64,000 nucleotides of DNA from Cycas panzhihuaensis. Taxonomy: Eukaryota > Cycadophyta. This document shows positions 1 through 10,330 of this stretch, piece by piece. The position numbers and the translations under genes were made by a program. Position 1 is the first letter of the stretch. Every line of letters starts with the position of its first letter. The notes beneath the pieces are model-generated. The model searched no databases and was not told the origin of the DNA. It was given only the letters and a program-made list of their open reading frames with translations. Where the stretch lies: the NCBI GenBank assembly GCA_023213395.1, contig CM041465.1, forward strand, positions 29,519,741 to 29,583,740. Direction: 5' to 3'.

Positions 1-1
1 A

Positions 2-118
2 GTCCACAGGATTAGGGAACTTGTTCATGACGGCACAATTCAATTAGATTACTGCCCCACAGTAGATCAAGTGGTTGATATCTTCACCAAACCACTACAA
101 AGGGTGAAGTTTAAATAG
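2..118 (+). pseudogene. copia RNase H C-terminal tail
   Basis: The reading frame gives a segment ending DQVVDIFTKPLQRVKF and then a TAG. This is the conserved end of copia RNase H (the T-x-DQ-x-ADIFTKPL motif), which degrades the RNA strand of the RNA:DNA hybrid during reverse transcription. Only about 38 codons are inside the window. No stop interrupts them, so this copy may be younger than its neighbours, but the rest of pol is not visible. Confidence 0.85.
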
Positions 119-189
119 TTCCAAAGGTAGCTCAGTCTTAGGGCCTCTATCTTCGATTGATCAAAGAAGATGGCAATAGGATCATCATA

Positions 190-303
190 CTCTATTCTCT
201 TTGTAAAAACCCCTTGTAGGCACGGAAGAATAAACGTAAGTCTCTGCTCTATCCTCTTTGTGAAAACCCCATGTGGGCATGGAAGGATAAAGGTTATACT
301 TGT
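190..303 (+). repeat. 57-bp direct repeat, two copies, in the 3' UTR of X
   Basis: Copies begin at 190 and 247 (period 57 bp) with CTCTATYCTCTTTGTRAAAA and contain a GGGCAYGGAAG-type motif. A weaker third partial copy with GTGAAAACCC follows near 320. It lies between the pol stop and the polypurine tract. No function is evident. Confidence 0.7.
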
Positions 304-597
304 TTTAGAAAATTAGAACCTGTGAAAACCCAAAAGGGCAAAGTGGATGACCAAATAGTATATGGAGACTTAGCAGATTAAGCTGTATATTTAAGCTGTT
401 TGGCTATGAGGCTATATCAAAGAGTCACCTTAACCATTTTGATTTATAAAAGGGACTATAGATCTTAGAAAGTTCATGGGTTTTTATTCCCCATGAGGGT
501 TTTCCTACAAAAGTGTCATTTAGAATTTTAATATAATAATGAGGCTCAAATGAAGACCTCATAGAATAGATTTTCTGAAAATGACCTTCCACCATTA

Positions 598-616
598 CGG
601 GGGGGATTGAAAGAGG
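598..616 (+). promoter_or_regulatory. polypurine tract of X
   Basis: A run of seven G followed by ATTGAAAGAGG stands just upstream of the TGTA start of the LTR. This is the expected primer site for plus-strand DNA synthesis. Confidence 0.6.
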
Positions 617-620
617 TTAA

Positions 621-882
621 TGTATCGAGGTCATTTGTGTAGATTAATTATATGACTTTAGGATATATTATTAGCATTAGTCTCTTAATGAAATATACTT
701 TATATGCATTTAGATGTAATTTCGGGTTCATGTCATTAGGTAGGAAAATCCTAACCCTAATGCTCACCCTCAATAATAAAAGGTGAAATCTCAAGGACGG
801 AGTCATTATTCATTCTCACCTCCAAGCTTGCTCTCATATCTTATTTCATCTTCTTTTTCATTCTCTATTGCCATTGTGTACA
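621..882 (+). repeat. 3' LTR of copia element X
   Basis: This 262-bp segment starts TGTATCGAGG and ends GTGTACA, giving a TGTA/TACA terminal inverted repeat. It contains a TATA-like AATAATAAAAGG near 771-782. The boundary is supported by the polypurine tract on the left and by opposite-strand gag sequence starting just after 882. There is no second LTR copy in the window to confirm it. Confidence 0.6.
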
Positions 883-2018
883 TGTGAGTGATTTATCTTC
901 TAGATCCATCCTCCTTTCATTAATAATATCCCACATATCTTTAGTAATGAGGATGGGTCTTATCTTCCTACTCTAATTCAAAAAATTTGATCCATAAAAC
1001 TTTTAAATGATCATATTACCAAAATTTGTAGCTATTATATTTTAAAATAAAGTCTTATTCAAATGTTTCCTAAAGTATAGTTTTGAAATAATATATCATA
1101 TTACCTAAAAGATTACTAGGCTATAAGTTTAAAGGTCTCCAAGGAAGCCTTTAGTTAATTTTCTATCTAGAGGTGCCTGCCCACAAGTGAAAAATTAGGG
1201 ACCTAATATATCAATATATGAGTGCTATTCTCTATATACCTCAGTATGAAGGTTACTAAGAAGGTACAAGACCCTCCTAACTTATTGATCCACCTACATT
1301 AGACTTATGCATAGTAATAAATCTAGTAGTGATGGCCTTTCAAACTAAGGCACTCACCCCCTTGGTCTAGCTTGGTCTCTAAACTCTAAAAAGTAAGGTT
1401 TACTCCACCTTAGACTACCACCTATTACATATGATATCTAATAATATTTCTCATCCAATATGAGTAGGCCAAGGGCATGTGCAGGGTGGTAACTTTAGGA
1501 GTCCTAACCATTCCTCTTACAAGGTTGAAATAAAAGGTATTCTTTTAGAAGATTATCTTTTTTAATGTGAAAATTAATTTTAGATATGGTCTTGCTTAGA
1601 AAATAAGGTTCTTCCTTAATATTAAATAAAAGGAACTTGAGAAATGAAATGAAATAAACCATTTTAAATGAAATAAATATAAGATAAATGAGCATTTTAA
1701 AAATAATACAAATGAGCTCTAAAATAATATGAAATAAAAAGAAATAAAAGAGCCTTTAAATAAGCTTTTAAAATATAATAGAATGCACTATGTGAGCTTT
1801 TGAAGTGTAACAAAAAGCTTTAAATGAACTTAAAAATGAGCTTTAATAATGAGATAAAAAACCTTTAAATAAGTTAAAATGAGCTAAATATAAGCCTTAA
1901 AATGAAACTGAATAAGGTAGAAATGAAATAGAAATCTTAAAATGATGTAAGTTAATGGTTAGAAAGATCTTCATATGTAAAATGATGTCCAAATATTTCC
2001 TTCTTCTTCAAGAGGTAA
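883..2018 (-). mobile_element. Copia element 0 fragment: gag start and leader, minus strand
   Basis: Read on the minus strand, about 905-1035 matches the first roughly 40 codons of gag of element A, including NxxFxN-stop-SR. From 1036 the sequence runs into the leader shared by A, B and C. The conserved leader block lies at about 1120-1535. The fragment is cut on the left by the X LTR and on the right by element A. Its leader continues after A from 10717. Confidence 0.75.
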
Positions 2019-2353
2019 TGTTGGGAATAATCCCAATGTATGTGCACCGGAGCACTTAGGGCCCCTCAAAGCCGCCTTTAAGGGCCCCTAGGGCACCTTG
2101 AGTCACTCAATAGCTGCCCGGACTGACCACTCATTTAAGGTACATATCACCGTTATTTTCTTTAATATATTTTTAAACTAATCTTAATTGTTGTGCAGCT
2201 AGGGTGATGGCACCCAACACATCCCTAAATTCTCTATTTAAGGGAAGGGAATACCTCCCTGGTGTTTATTAACACTGTCATTCTATCAAAAATTATCGTT
2301 GTACTCAAGATGCGATCGTTATGATGTCCTACTCTACTCCTCTGGCTCCATCA
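2019..2353 (+). repeat. 5' LTR of element A
   Basis: This 335-bp segment runs TGTTGGGAATAATCCC...TCCATCA. It contains one copy of a 23-bp palindromic unit near 2064-2086 and a TATA-like CTCTATTTAAGGG near 2233. It matches the 3' LTR colinearly, apart from two extra 23-bp units there. Confidence 0.92.
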
Positions 2354-2355
2354 TT

Positions 2356-2367
2356 TGACATCAGAGC
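2356..2367 (+). promoter_or_regulatory. primer-binding site (initiator Met tRNA type), degenerate
   Basis: TGACATCAGAGC starts 2 bp after the 5' LTR. It differs at two positions from TGGTATCAGAGC, the usual complement of the initiator methionine tRNA 3' end used by most plant LTR elements. Confidence 0.8.
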
Positions 2368-2833
2368 CACGTTGATACTTTTTCCTATTTTCTGATTTAG
2401 CTGCTCATACATCTGGCGAAACGTATGCATATGCTTGGTTGTTGAGATTCTGGTGAGCTCATCTGTTCACTGGAGAAGACGGATCAGAATTTCATCCACT
2501 GTAAAAGAAGTTCTCTTGCTCAGAAATCTGCATAATAATTTTGCAATCAAGCAACTAGGTTCTTTATTCCTTTGATCTTCAACATATAAATAAATAATTT
2601 TTTTTTTATATATGTTTTTTACTTTATTCCTTTGATCTTCAATATATGCTTTATTTTCTTCTGCACTCGATAGATCTGCGGTTTGTGTGATCTGATGTGT
2701 CCCCGTGTATCTGTAGTGTTGTTTCCAACACCTCTGTGCTGACTTAATCTCAACATATGTATAGCCATTTTCTTAGCTCTGTGTTAGCTCGACCTGCGTT
2801 TAAGCCTTGTTAGCTCAGCCTGCGTCTAAGCCC

Positions 2834-2981
2834 TGTAATCATTATTATCATTATCTCTGTCACTCCGTCATTATTTTATTATTCATTGCATTATTATACT
2901 GACGCATTGTAATCAGTATTATCATTATCTCTACCACTCTGTCATCATTTTATTATTTATTGCGTTATTATACTTCAACGC
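2834..2981 (+). repeat. 74-bp tandem duplication in the leader of A
   Basis: Units start at 2834 and 2908 with TGTAATCA and share TATTATCATTATCTCT and CATTATTATACT segments. Nearby words (GTTAGCTCRRCCTGCGT at about 2784 and 2808; CATTATTTGATC at about 3019 and 3055) are also duplicated, so this part of the leader grew by local duplication. Confidence 0.7.
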
Positions 2982-3114
2982 TAAGCCTCGCCTTGCTGTT
3001 CCGTTCCATTTATTATTCATTATTTGATCTTCTTGCCTTGCTGTTCCATTCGTTCATTATTTGATCATCTCGCTTTACTATTCTCATTATTATACTCGAC
3101 ACACTGTTGTCTAT

Positions 3115-3198
3115 GTTCGCCTGCGAAGGCTCCGCTTGCCCTCTGTTCGTTACTGCGTTTGCCTGCTAAGGCTCTGTTCGCCCTCTGTTTGTTACTGT
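3115..3198 (+). repeat. 42-bp tandem duplication in the leader of A
   Basis: Units start at 3115 (GTTCGCCTGCGAAGGCT) and 3157 (GTTTGCCTGCTAAGGCT). Both run to a CCCTCTGTTYGTTACTG segment. The sequence is pyrimidine-rich. Confidence 0.75.
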
Positions 3199-5510
3199 GC
3201 TCACCTTGCCATTCTGTCTCTCAGCGTCCTCTGTACTGTCGTTCGAGCAGTTCACCATCCTCTGTGCCATCGTTCTGGGTCGTCTATCTGTGTGCCATCT
3301 CGCCCTTCGTACAGGCTCCCGTTCGGCGTGCTACTAAGGCCTGTGTACTGTCCCGTGTTAGCACTGCGTTCATTTTGCGTTTGCGTTATCGGTTTCATTA
3401 CCCTGCATGTCTTCCGTTTCCATTATTTTATTATTCATTAGTTCGCCGCCCGTCCATTCATTATTGCCAGTTCCATTATTTGATTATTATATGGCTTACA
3501 TCATTGCTAAGCCCTTGGAATATTGTTCATTATTTGATTATTATACTCGCTTGCATCATTGCTGCATATATATTAATCTGCGTTCAGTTTATATAATCGT
3601 CTTTATTGTTTGCATTCATTTTTTATTATATCCTTCTATTGGCTCTGTCGTTTGTGTATCATTATTACGTTTTTGTTATTTGCATCTCCATTCCTTTTAT
3701 AAAGTTAAAAAAAAAAAAAGAATAATTAAAGTTCATTAAATAGTTCTTTGAGATCCGAGCTTGAATATTTTAAATTTTTTGTGTTTTTTAATCTCGACGA
3801 GCGAGTTCACCCTCCTAGCATCGGAGGTGTTTATTTCTTGACTGATCTTGGGTTCAATCCTGGCTCAGTCCATCTTCAAGCCCATATTCTAAGAAGTTTT
3901 TTTTAATAATATAACCTTTTAACCTTTATTTTTTTCAAATTTTTTATTTTACATAAAGTTATTGGCACTTTTATTACCATAACTTCTCACTGGCTTATCA
4001 GTTTCAGATGAAACTTACTCAAATAGATCAAAAATTTTCTGTACACCAATTTTGACTGGTCATATGACCAATTTGGTGCCGATTTGACCCTGTTTCGACC
4101 ATTTTAATGTCAGACACTCAAAATTTTAGTTTTTTTCACACTTTTAACAAAATCGTTTTTAGAACTGACTGTAATTTATTCCTGGTAAATGCTTTTTGCC
4201 CAAATTTCCTCTATAATAATCTACGTTCTATAGACTTCAATACCCACTTCTTACTTTAATTTTTTGAATTCAGTTTCATTAGTATTTTAATCGCTAAAAT
4301 TAGGAATTTAATTATTTTTATCCTGTTTCTTAACATTTTACATAAAGACACCTGTTACCATTTTCACTATAATATTTTTATTTTATATTAGATTTTAGTT
4401 TTGTCAGCTTCGTTGGGAAGCTGACTCATTTCTCTTCATTTTGACATACTTTTTTATATATTTTGACATATTTTTCCTAAATTTCAAATCATTTAAATTT
4501 GAGGTACCTTATTACCCCAAATCTGCTATTTTTACACCTTTTTTAATATATTTTTCAAAAATTTTCAATTGAAAGAACATTGAACATTTCATAAACAATA
4601 TTTGATCCTTTTTTTTCAACTTTTTCTAAAAGTTAATTAGTAATTTTATGCAATTTTATCTACCCTACTCCTGTTAGGCCCCATAAGGAGGTCCATACCT
4701 TTGTCTCATTCAAATCATGATTTATTGGTACCCATTTTCAAAACCATTAGTTTTATTGGACTCACACCTTATTAATCTATATATTGGTAGAATTTTAAGT
4801 TATTCTGACATTATTCAGTATAGTTTTCAAGCTGTTAAAGTTGAGCATATAAGTACATCCTAATAAGCTTATTTTTTTTCAAATTTTTTTAAGAAAATTC
4901 TAGTTTATATCTCATTGGTTACTCAAGATTTCTACTTGATCTTTCTACAAGCATTTTAAGTTGTTTTGAACCAGAAATTATTCATAAGGCAATATATATC
5001 TTTCTCAAAGAAAAGTTATTTTTATACAAAAAAAAAGGGAAAGTTTTTTTTTACATTAAAGATTTACATTTACTCATTTGAGAAACTGGTATTTTAGAAA
5101 ACTCTTTATATTCTCAAAAGTTTATTTCAAGTTTTGCATAAGTGAAAAGGATTTATTTTAAGTTTGCTTTCAAACGCATCATTACTTTCTTATTGATCAT
5201 TATACTTTAAAAGTGTATCAAAGTTTTTTTCATTATTGAAAATATCATCTTTCTTGTGCTTATAAAAAGAAAAATTACATTTTTTGTTCAAAGGCATATT
5301 TCATCTATTTGAAAAGCATTATATCTTTTTAAAAAAGAAGTTTTTCATTTTTAAAGTTTAGTATTCATTTCATCTTGCTTAGAGTATATTTTACTTTCTG
5401 TTTTTTATTATCAAAGGAATTTTTATTTTTCTAAGAAAGACCATATTGCTAATTAGTTTATTTTTTTCATATTAAACAAGATAATTCTAAATTGAACCAT
5501 CCCATTTTTC

Positions 5511-5960
5511 CAGCCTTGCAAGGGAAACGGTTAGGACCCCTGAAGTTACCACCCCGCACATGCTAATCGGCTTACTCATATTGGATGAGGACAACCATTA
5601 GCTATCAAGTGTATACGGTGGCAGGCTGAGGTGCAAAACCTATTCATTTCGTGGTGTTTGGAGATCAAGGCTAGACCTGGAGAGGGTGAGTGCCTTGGTT
5701 TGAGAACCTTCACCGTTAGATCTGTCGTTAGGCATAAATCCGGTGTAGGTGGACCAACAATTCACGGGGGTGTCAAAGCCTTCTTAACAGCCCACGTACT
5801 GAGGTATATAGAGCCTAGTGCTCTGTACTGGTATATAGGGTCCCTATTTTGCTATCTGTGGGCAGGTGCCACTAGACAGAATAGCAACTGAAGGTTGCCC
5901 TAGGAGAAACATAAACTTAGAGCCTAGTAGCCTTTCTAGGTCCTAGTTCATTTGTTCAAA
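5511..5960 (+). repeat. Conserved leader block, copy in A
   Basis: This block of about 450 bp is more GC-rich than its surroundings. It recurs on the minus strand at about 1120-1535 (element 0), 43660-44110 (B) and 49280-49740 (C). Landmarks are GCAAGGGAAACG (start), TACTCATATTGGATGAGG, AGGCTGAGGTG, GGGTGAGTGCCTT and GGGCAGGTGCCACTAGA. An open frame from 5631 is not shared as protein, and the alternative frame has a TAG at the same place in A and C, so a cis-acting RNA is more likely than a peptide. Confidence 0.8.
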
Positions 5961-6083
5961 ACTTTTGAAAACTTTCAGATATATTTGGAAATAACTTCTT
6001 TCATTTAAGTTCTTTTAAATTTTTTTTACATTCAAATATTTTTTGATATTGCATTTATCAAATTTATTCAACTTTAATTTAAA

Positions 6084-7210
6084 ATGACGTCTAGTTTTGG
6101 GAATATAATTATCCCAAAATTTGATGGAAATAATTTCCTTAACTAGAGTAGGAGGATGAGGCCCATCCTCATAGCAAACGAGATGTGGGATATAGTGAGA
6201 ACTGATTACAATGACTTAGAATCAAATCCAACCGATACTGAAAAAGTTACATACAAAGAAAATGTCAAAAAAGATAATGAAGCATTAGCTCTTATCTTTT
6301 GCACATTAGAAGATCATGTATTCCCACGAGTCAGTGAATCCATTAAGTCCAAAGAGGCTTGGGATACTTTACAACTTATATACGAAGGGGCGGCGTCCTC
6401 TAAATTATAAAACTTGAGAAGTAAGTTCGAAAACTTATATATGATGCCTCATGAATCAGTAATTGAATTCATGACCAAAATTCAAGATATCGTTAACCAA
6501 ATGAGGTTACTTGGGGATACCTTAACCGAACAAAGAGTAGTTGAACGAATCCTTCGATGTGTAGGAGCCGTTAGATGTTTTGAAATGGTAGCTACTAGTA
6601 TTAGTGTATCAAAAGATCTAAGTACCCTCAAAGTAGAATAACTTACAACTATGCTCATGTCTATAGAAGAGCAACAAGCCACCAATGAAACTTTAGAACA
6701 TGCATTTGCTACAAAGGCCAATATTTAACCTAACCCTCAAGATGGCACCTCAAAACAAAACGAATCTTCTCCAAGGAGAAAAGATGGAAACCCTAGAAAT
6801 GAAACTAGACAAAATCCTCCACGATACCAAGCTCCTCACAAAAATAGACAAGGAGGACCCCCACAACATGAAAACTCTCCAAGACATTCGGATGCTCAAA
6901 GAAATCCAAATCAAAGAAGACAAGTTGATAATCATCCTTGTTGTCCACATTGTCATGGGAATCCACAACCTTCTAGAACACCTCAGAACTATCGTGACCA
7001 ACCAATAAATAATCATACTCAATTCTATGAGGAAAGGATGAGATCTTTCAACCTTGATCGTTCTCCACCAAGGAGTCAAAGTCTCAGTTATGGAAAAAGA
7101 TATTAATTATATTGTACTTATTGTCATAGAAATGGTCACACTAAAGATAAGTGTTTTTCAAAACATGGACCACCCCCTAAAGGACATGTGTGAAATACAT
7201 CAGAATCTAA
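6084..7210 (+). pseudogene. gag of copia element A
   Basis: The frame starts MTSSFGNIIIPKFDG at 6084, the usual start of plant copia Gag (capsid/nucleocapsid that packages the element RNA). A zinc knuckle C-x2-C-x4-H-x4-C (CTYCHRNGHTKDKC) lies at 7113-7154. The frame is shared with protease, so gag-pol is a single polyprotein. Stops interrupt it, including at the conserved Trp after NNFLN, at 6408 (Gln in B), at 6639 (Gln in B and C) and at 6726. The stops at these positions fit C-to-T or G-to-A change. Confidence 0.9.
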
Positions 7211-7229
7211 AATCAATAATAGGTTATTT

Positions 7230-8430
7230 TTATCTAGTTTTTCAGCCCAAGACGAAGAGGATGATAGTTTGTACATCGATTCTGGTTGTTCCACCCACAT
7301 GACCCATAAAGAACAGTTATTTCAAACTTTAGATACAAATAAAAAAGGGTCTATTATATTTGGAGACAACACTTGTCACAAATCGATTGGAAAAGGTAAC
7401 ATTGCCTTATTAACTAGTAGTGGTGAATATAAATACTTGAATGATGTTCTATATGTCCCTACTTTAAGAAAAAACTTATTATCGGTAGGAAAGATGATGG
7501 GACAAGATTATAAAGTAATTTTTAACAATGGCGAATATGTCATTAAAGACAAAAGATAAAATGAAGCTATTGTTGCTAAAGGCATAATGAGTAAAGATCG
7601 TTTATTTAAGCTTACTATCACCCCCTTAGATACCTATGCCCTTAGAACCACAACTACTATGGATAGTGACTTATGGAATCAACGTTTCGGTCATTTTAAT
7701 TATACCAGTTTAGCCCTTATGAAAATATTAGATATGGTTAATGGCTTGCCCCTTATTGATGTTAATAAAGAGTTGTGTGAGGGATGCCTTCTTGGAAAAC
7801 AACATAGAGAAAGCTTTCCAGACTTTAGCCATTGGGCATCTGCCCCACTTCAACTCATATACACGGATATTTGTGGCCTAATAGCCACTCCCTCCTTGGA
7901 AGGTGCCAAGTATTTCCTCACATTTATTGATAACTTTACAAGAAAGACATGGGTGTTCTTTCTCAAATATAAATCTGATGCTTTCGACCACTTTATTGAC
8001 TTCAAAACCTTCATTGAGCGATAAAGTGGATATCATATCTTTTCTTTAAGATCAGATAATGGGGGAGAATTTACCTTTAATATCTTCAAGGATTATTGTA
8101 TCCAACATGGGATTAGGCGACAACTTACCAACCCCTACACCCCATAACAAAATGGTGTAGCAGAAAGAAAAAATAAAACTATCGTAGAAATGGCATGCTG
8201 TATGCTTAAAGATAAAAACTTAGGCCATGAATTTTGGGCTAAAGCAGTCTATATCGCAGTCTACCTACTTAATTGATGTTCCAAAAAAGCAGTTAGGTGG
8301 AAGACACCAGAAGAAGCATGCATAGGTTATAAACCTAGTATCTGTCACCTTAGGGTATTTGGCTGTTTAGCCTATATCCACGTCCTTGACTAAAGAAGAA
8401 CTAAATTAGATGATCATAGTGTAAAATGTA
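7230..8430 (+). pseudogene. protease and integrase of copia element A
   Basis: The frame continues from gag. The protease has the intact aspartic motif YIDSGCSTHMTH near 7272. The GAG-pre-integrase zinc site (H and H near 7689-7701, CEGC near 7779) is followed by the integrase core. Its catalytic residues are visible: Asp in YTDICG (about 7861), Asp in LRSDNGGEF (about 8050) and Glu in NGVAERKN (about 8160). In-frame stops occur after FIER, at YTP-stop-QNG, at LN-stop-CS (CGA to TGA type) and at LD-stop-RR. Integrase joins the cDNA to host DNA; this copy is broken. Confidence 0.9.
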
Positions 8431-10325
8431 TCTTTATTGGATATAGTGAATTGTCAAAATCTTACAAAGTTTATGATCCAAAATCCAGAAAGGTTATACT
8501 GAGTAGGGATGTCAAATTTCAAGAAGACACCTACTATCAAAATAATCACGAACAACAGAAAGACATTACCATTAAGTTTGATACATCAAATACATCCAAA
8601 TATGTGCCTCCTATGTGGAGACATTCTCTGGAAACTGCTAGGGATGCAACATCATCTCAACCACTATCATAACCACTACCCAAATAGGTTCAACGCAACT
8701 ATGACTTAGGAAATATATTGGATAATAATCAAAGATCTACACGCTCACACAAAGTTAACTTTGCTCTAATGAGCAAGCTACTCGAAAGTCATGAGCCTCA
8801 AATCTTTGGTGAGGCTAATCAACATGAGTGTTGGCAAAAAGCCATGTAAGAGGAATATAAATCCATCGTTAAAAATGATACTTAGGAACTTGTAGATTTA
8901 CCACCAAGGAAGAAAGCCATTGGAACCAAATGGGTCTATAAGACCAAGTTCCACTCCGATGGATCAATTGATAAATATAAAGCTCGTTTAGTTGCTAAGG
9001 GATATGCCCAAAGAGAAGGCATAGACTATACCAAAACATTTGCCCCGGTTGCTAAGATGGAATCAGTTCGCATGATAATAAGTTTAGCTACCCAAATGGG
9101 TTGGCCTATTTATCAAATAGATGTAAAAAGTGCTTTCTTAAATGGTTATATCCAAGAAGATATCTGTCTCTCAACCCCTCAGTTTTGAAGTCATGGGGGA
9201 AGAAAACAAAGTGTACAAGTTAAAGAAGGCATTATATGGTCTAAAACAAGCACCTAGGGCTTGGTATTCTCGTATAGACACATATCTTAAAGATTAAGGG
9301 TTTGAAAGATCTCAAGTAGATCCAAACCTATACACCCAAATTAAAGGAAATTTGATATTGATTATAGGACTCTACGTGGACAACTTAATTTATACCGGAA
9401 ATAACTCCCAACTTTTAAGTCAATTTAAAGAAGCTATGTGTAAGGAATTTGAGATGACAGACTTAGGTCTTATGCATTACTTCCTAGGATTGGAAGTATG
9501 GTAAGATAAACAAGGAATATTTATCTCTCAATGTAAATATATATTAGATCTTCTACAAAGATTTAATATGACAAACTGTAAACCATTGTCAATACCAACA
9601 GAAATTGTAATTAAACTCTCTAAGACAGATGACTCAACTTCAGTTAATCCCACTCACTATAGACAACTGATTGGCAGCCTAATTTATTTAACCTCTACTC
9701 AACTTGATATAACATATTCGGTAAGTGTTGTATATAGATTTATGTAGTATCCAAAGACATCTCATTGGCAAGCTACTAAAAGAATCCTTAGATACCTTAA
9801 AGGGACTCAGATTTTGGGTTATACTACAAACCTACATCCAAGTTTCAGTTAACTGGTTATACAGATTCAGATTAGGCTAGTGATGTCGATGATTGAAAAT
9901 CTACCTCAAGTTATGTATTTAGTATGAGATCAACAGCAGTAGCTTGGAGTATAAAGAAACAAAATACCGTCTCCTTATCCACAGCTGAAGCAGAATATAA
10001 AGCCATAGTGTCAGGAGCTTGTGAATCAATCTAGTTAAGAAGACTCTTACAGGATTTTTAAATTAAACAACAAGGTCCCACTAGAATTTGGTGTGATAAT
10101 CATAGCGTTATTCAAATGACCAAAAATCCAGTATTCCACAATAGAACAAAGCATATTAAAACATAATACCACTTCATTTGGGAACCTGTACAAGTAGAAG
10201 AGATAGAGTTGACTTATTATAGCACCGAAGATCAAACAACAGATATTTTTGCAAAGGCCTTAGGGAAAATCAAATTTGAGAAATTCAAAGATGATTTAGG
10301 AGTCGTATACATTGGGCTTATGGGG
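8431..10325 (+). pseudogene. reverse transcriptase and RNase H of copia element A
   Basis: After a linker, RT begins near 8850 ([31 protein letters not shown]). A frameshift near 9190 moves the frame to [18 protein letters not shown]. The catalytic box reads LYVDNL, so the second Asp of YVDD is Asn. A second frameshift lies near 9850, before RNase H (STAEAEYKA; WCDNHSVIQ; DQTTDIFAKAL). Gag, integrase and the end of RNase H are all in the same frame. Numerous TAG/TAA stops are present. This polymerase cannot be active. Confidence 0.9.
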
Positions 10326-10330
10326 GAGAA
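10321..10330 (+). promoter_or_regulatory. polypurine tract of element A
   Basis: TGGGGGAGAA directly abuts the TGTTGGG start of the 3' LTR. B and C carry the equivalent tract at their LTR boundaries. Confidence 0.9.

Larger units (their letters stand above)
1..882 (+). mobile_element. Ty1/copia element X, 3' end with 3' LTR (5' part outside window)
   Basis: The end of a copia-type RNase H domain runs to a stop at 116-118. It is followed by about 480 bp of 3' untranslated sequence, a G-rich polypurine tract and a 262-bp segment with TG...CA ends. This order is the 3' end of a copia retrotransposon. To its right, from 883, lies the opposite-strand gag start of element 0, so X probably inserted there. 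The other half of X and the matching target duplication are outside the window. Confidence 0.75.
2368..6083 (+). other. Long untranslated leader of element A
   Basis: About 3.7 kb separates the PBS from gag. The first part (2640-3700) is pyrimidine-rich with tandem repeats. The middle (3700-5500) is T-rich and unstructured. At 5511-5960 there is a more GC-rich block found in all four relatives seen here. Open frames in it (3024-3739 and 5631-5891) look like chance: they overlap in several frames or are not conserved as protein. Possible roles, inferred only, are packaging, dimerisation or internal translation initiation. Confidence 0.8.

Noticed and set aside
3024-3739. Three overlapping open frames of 110-190 codons
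   Set aside because: They lie in pyrimidine-rich repetitive leader sequence, overlap in different frames, are full of Cys/Leu/Ser/Tyr, and match no family. Low complexity explains the openness.
3780-3865. tRNA gene
   Set aside because: A B box is present but no acceptor stem or anticodon arm can be formed.
5631-5891. 86-codon open frame in the conserved leader block
   Set aside because: Not conserved as protein in the other three copies; the best alternative frame has a TAG at the same place in A and C. The conservation is at nucleotide level.
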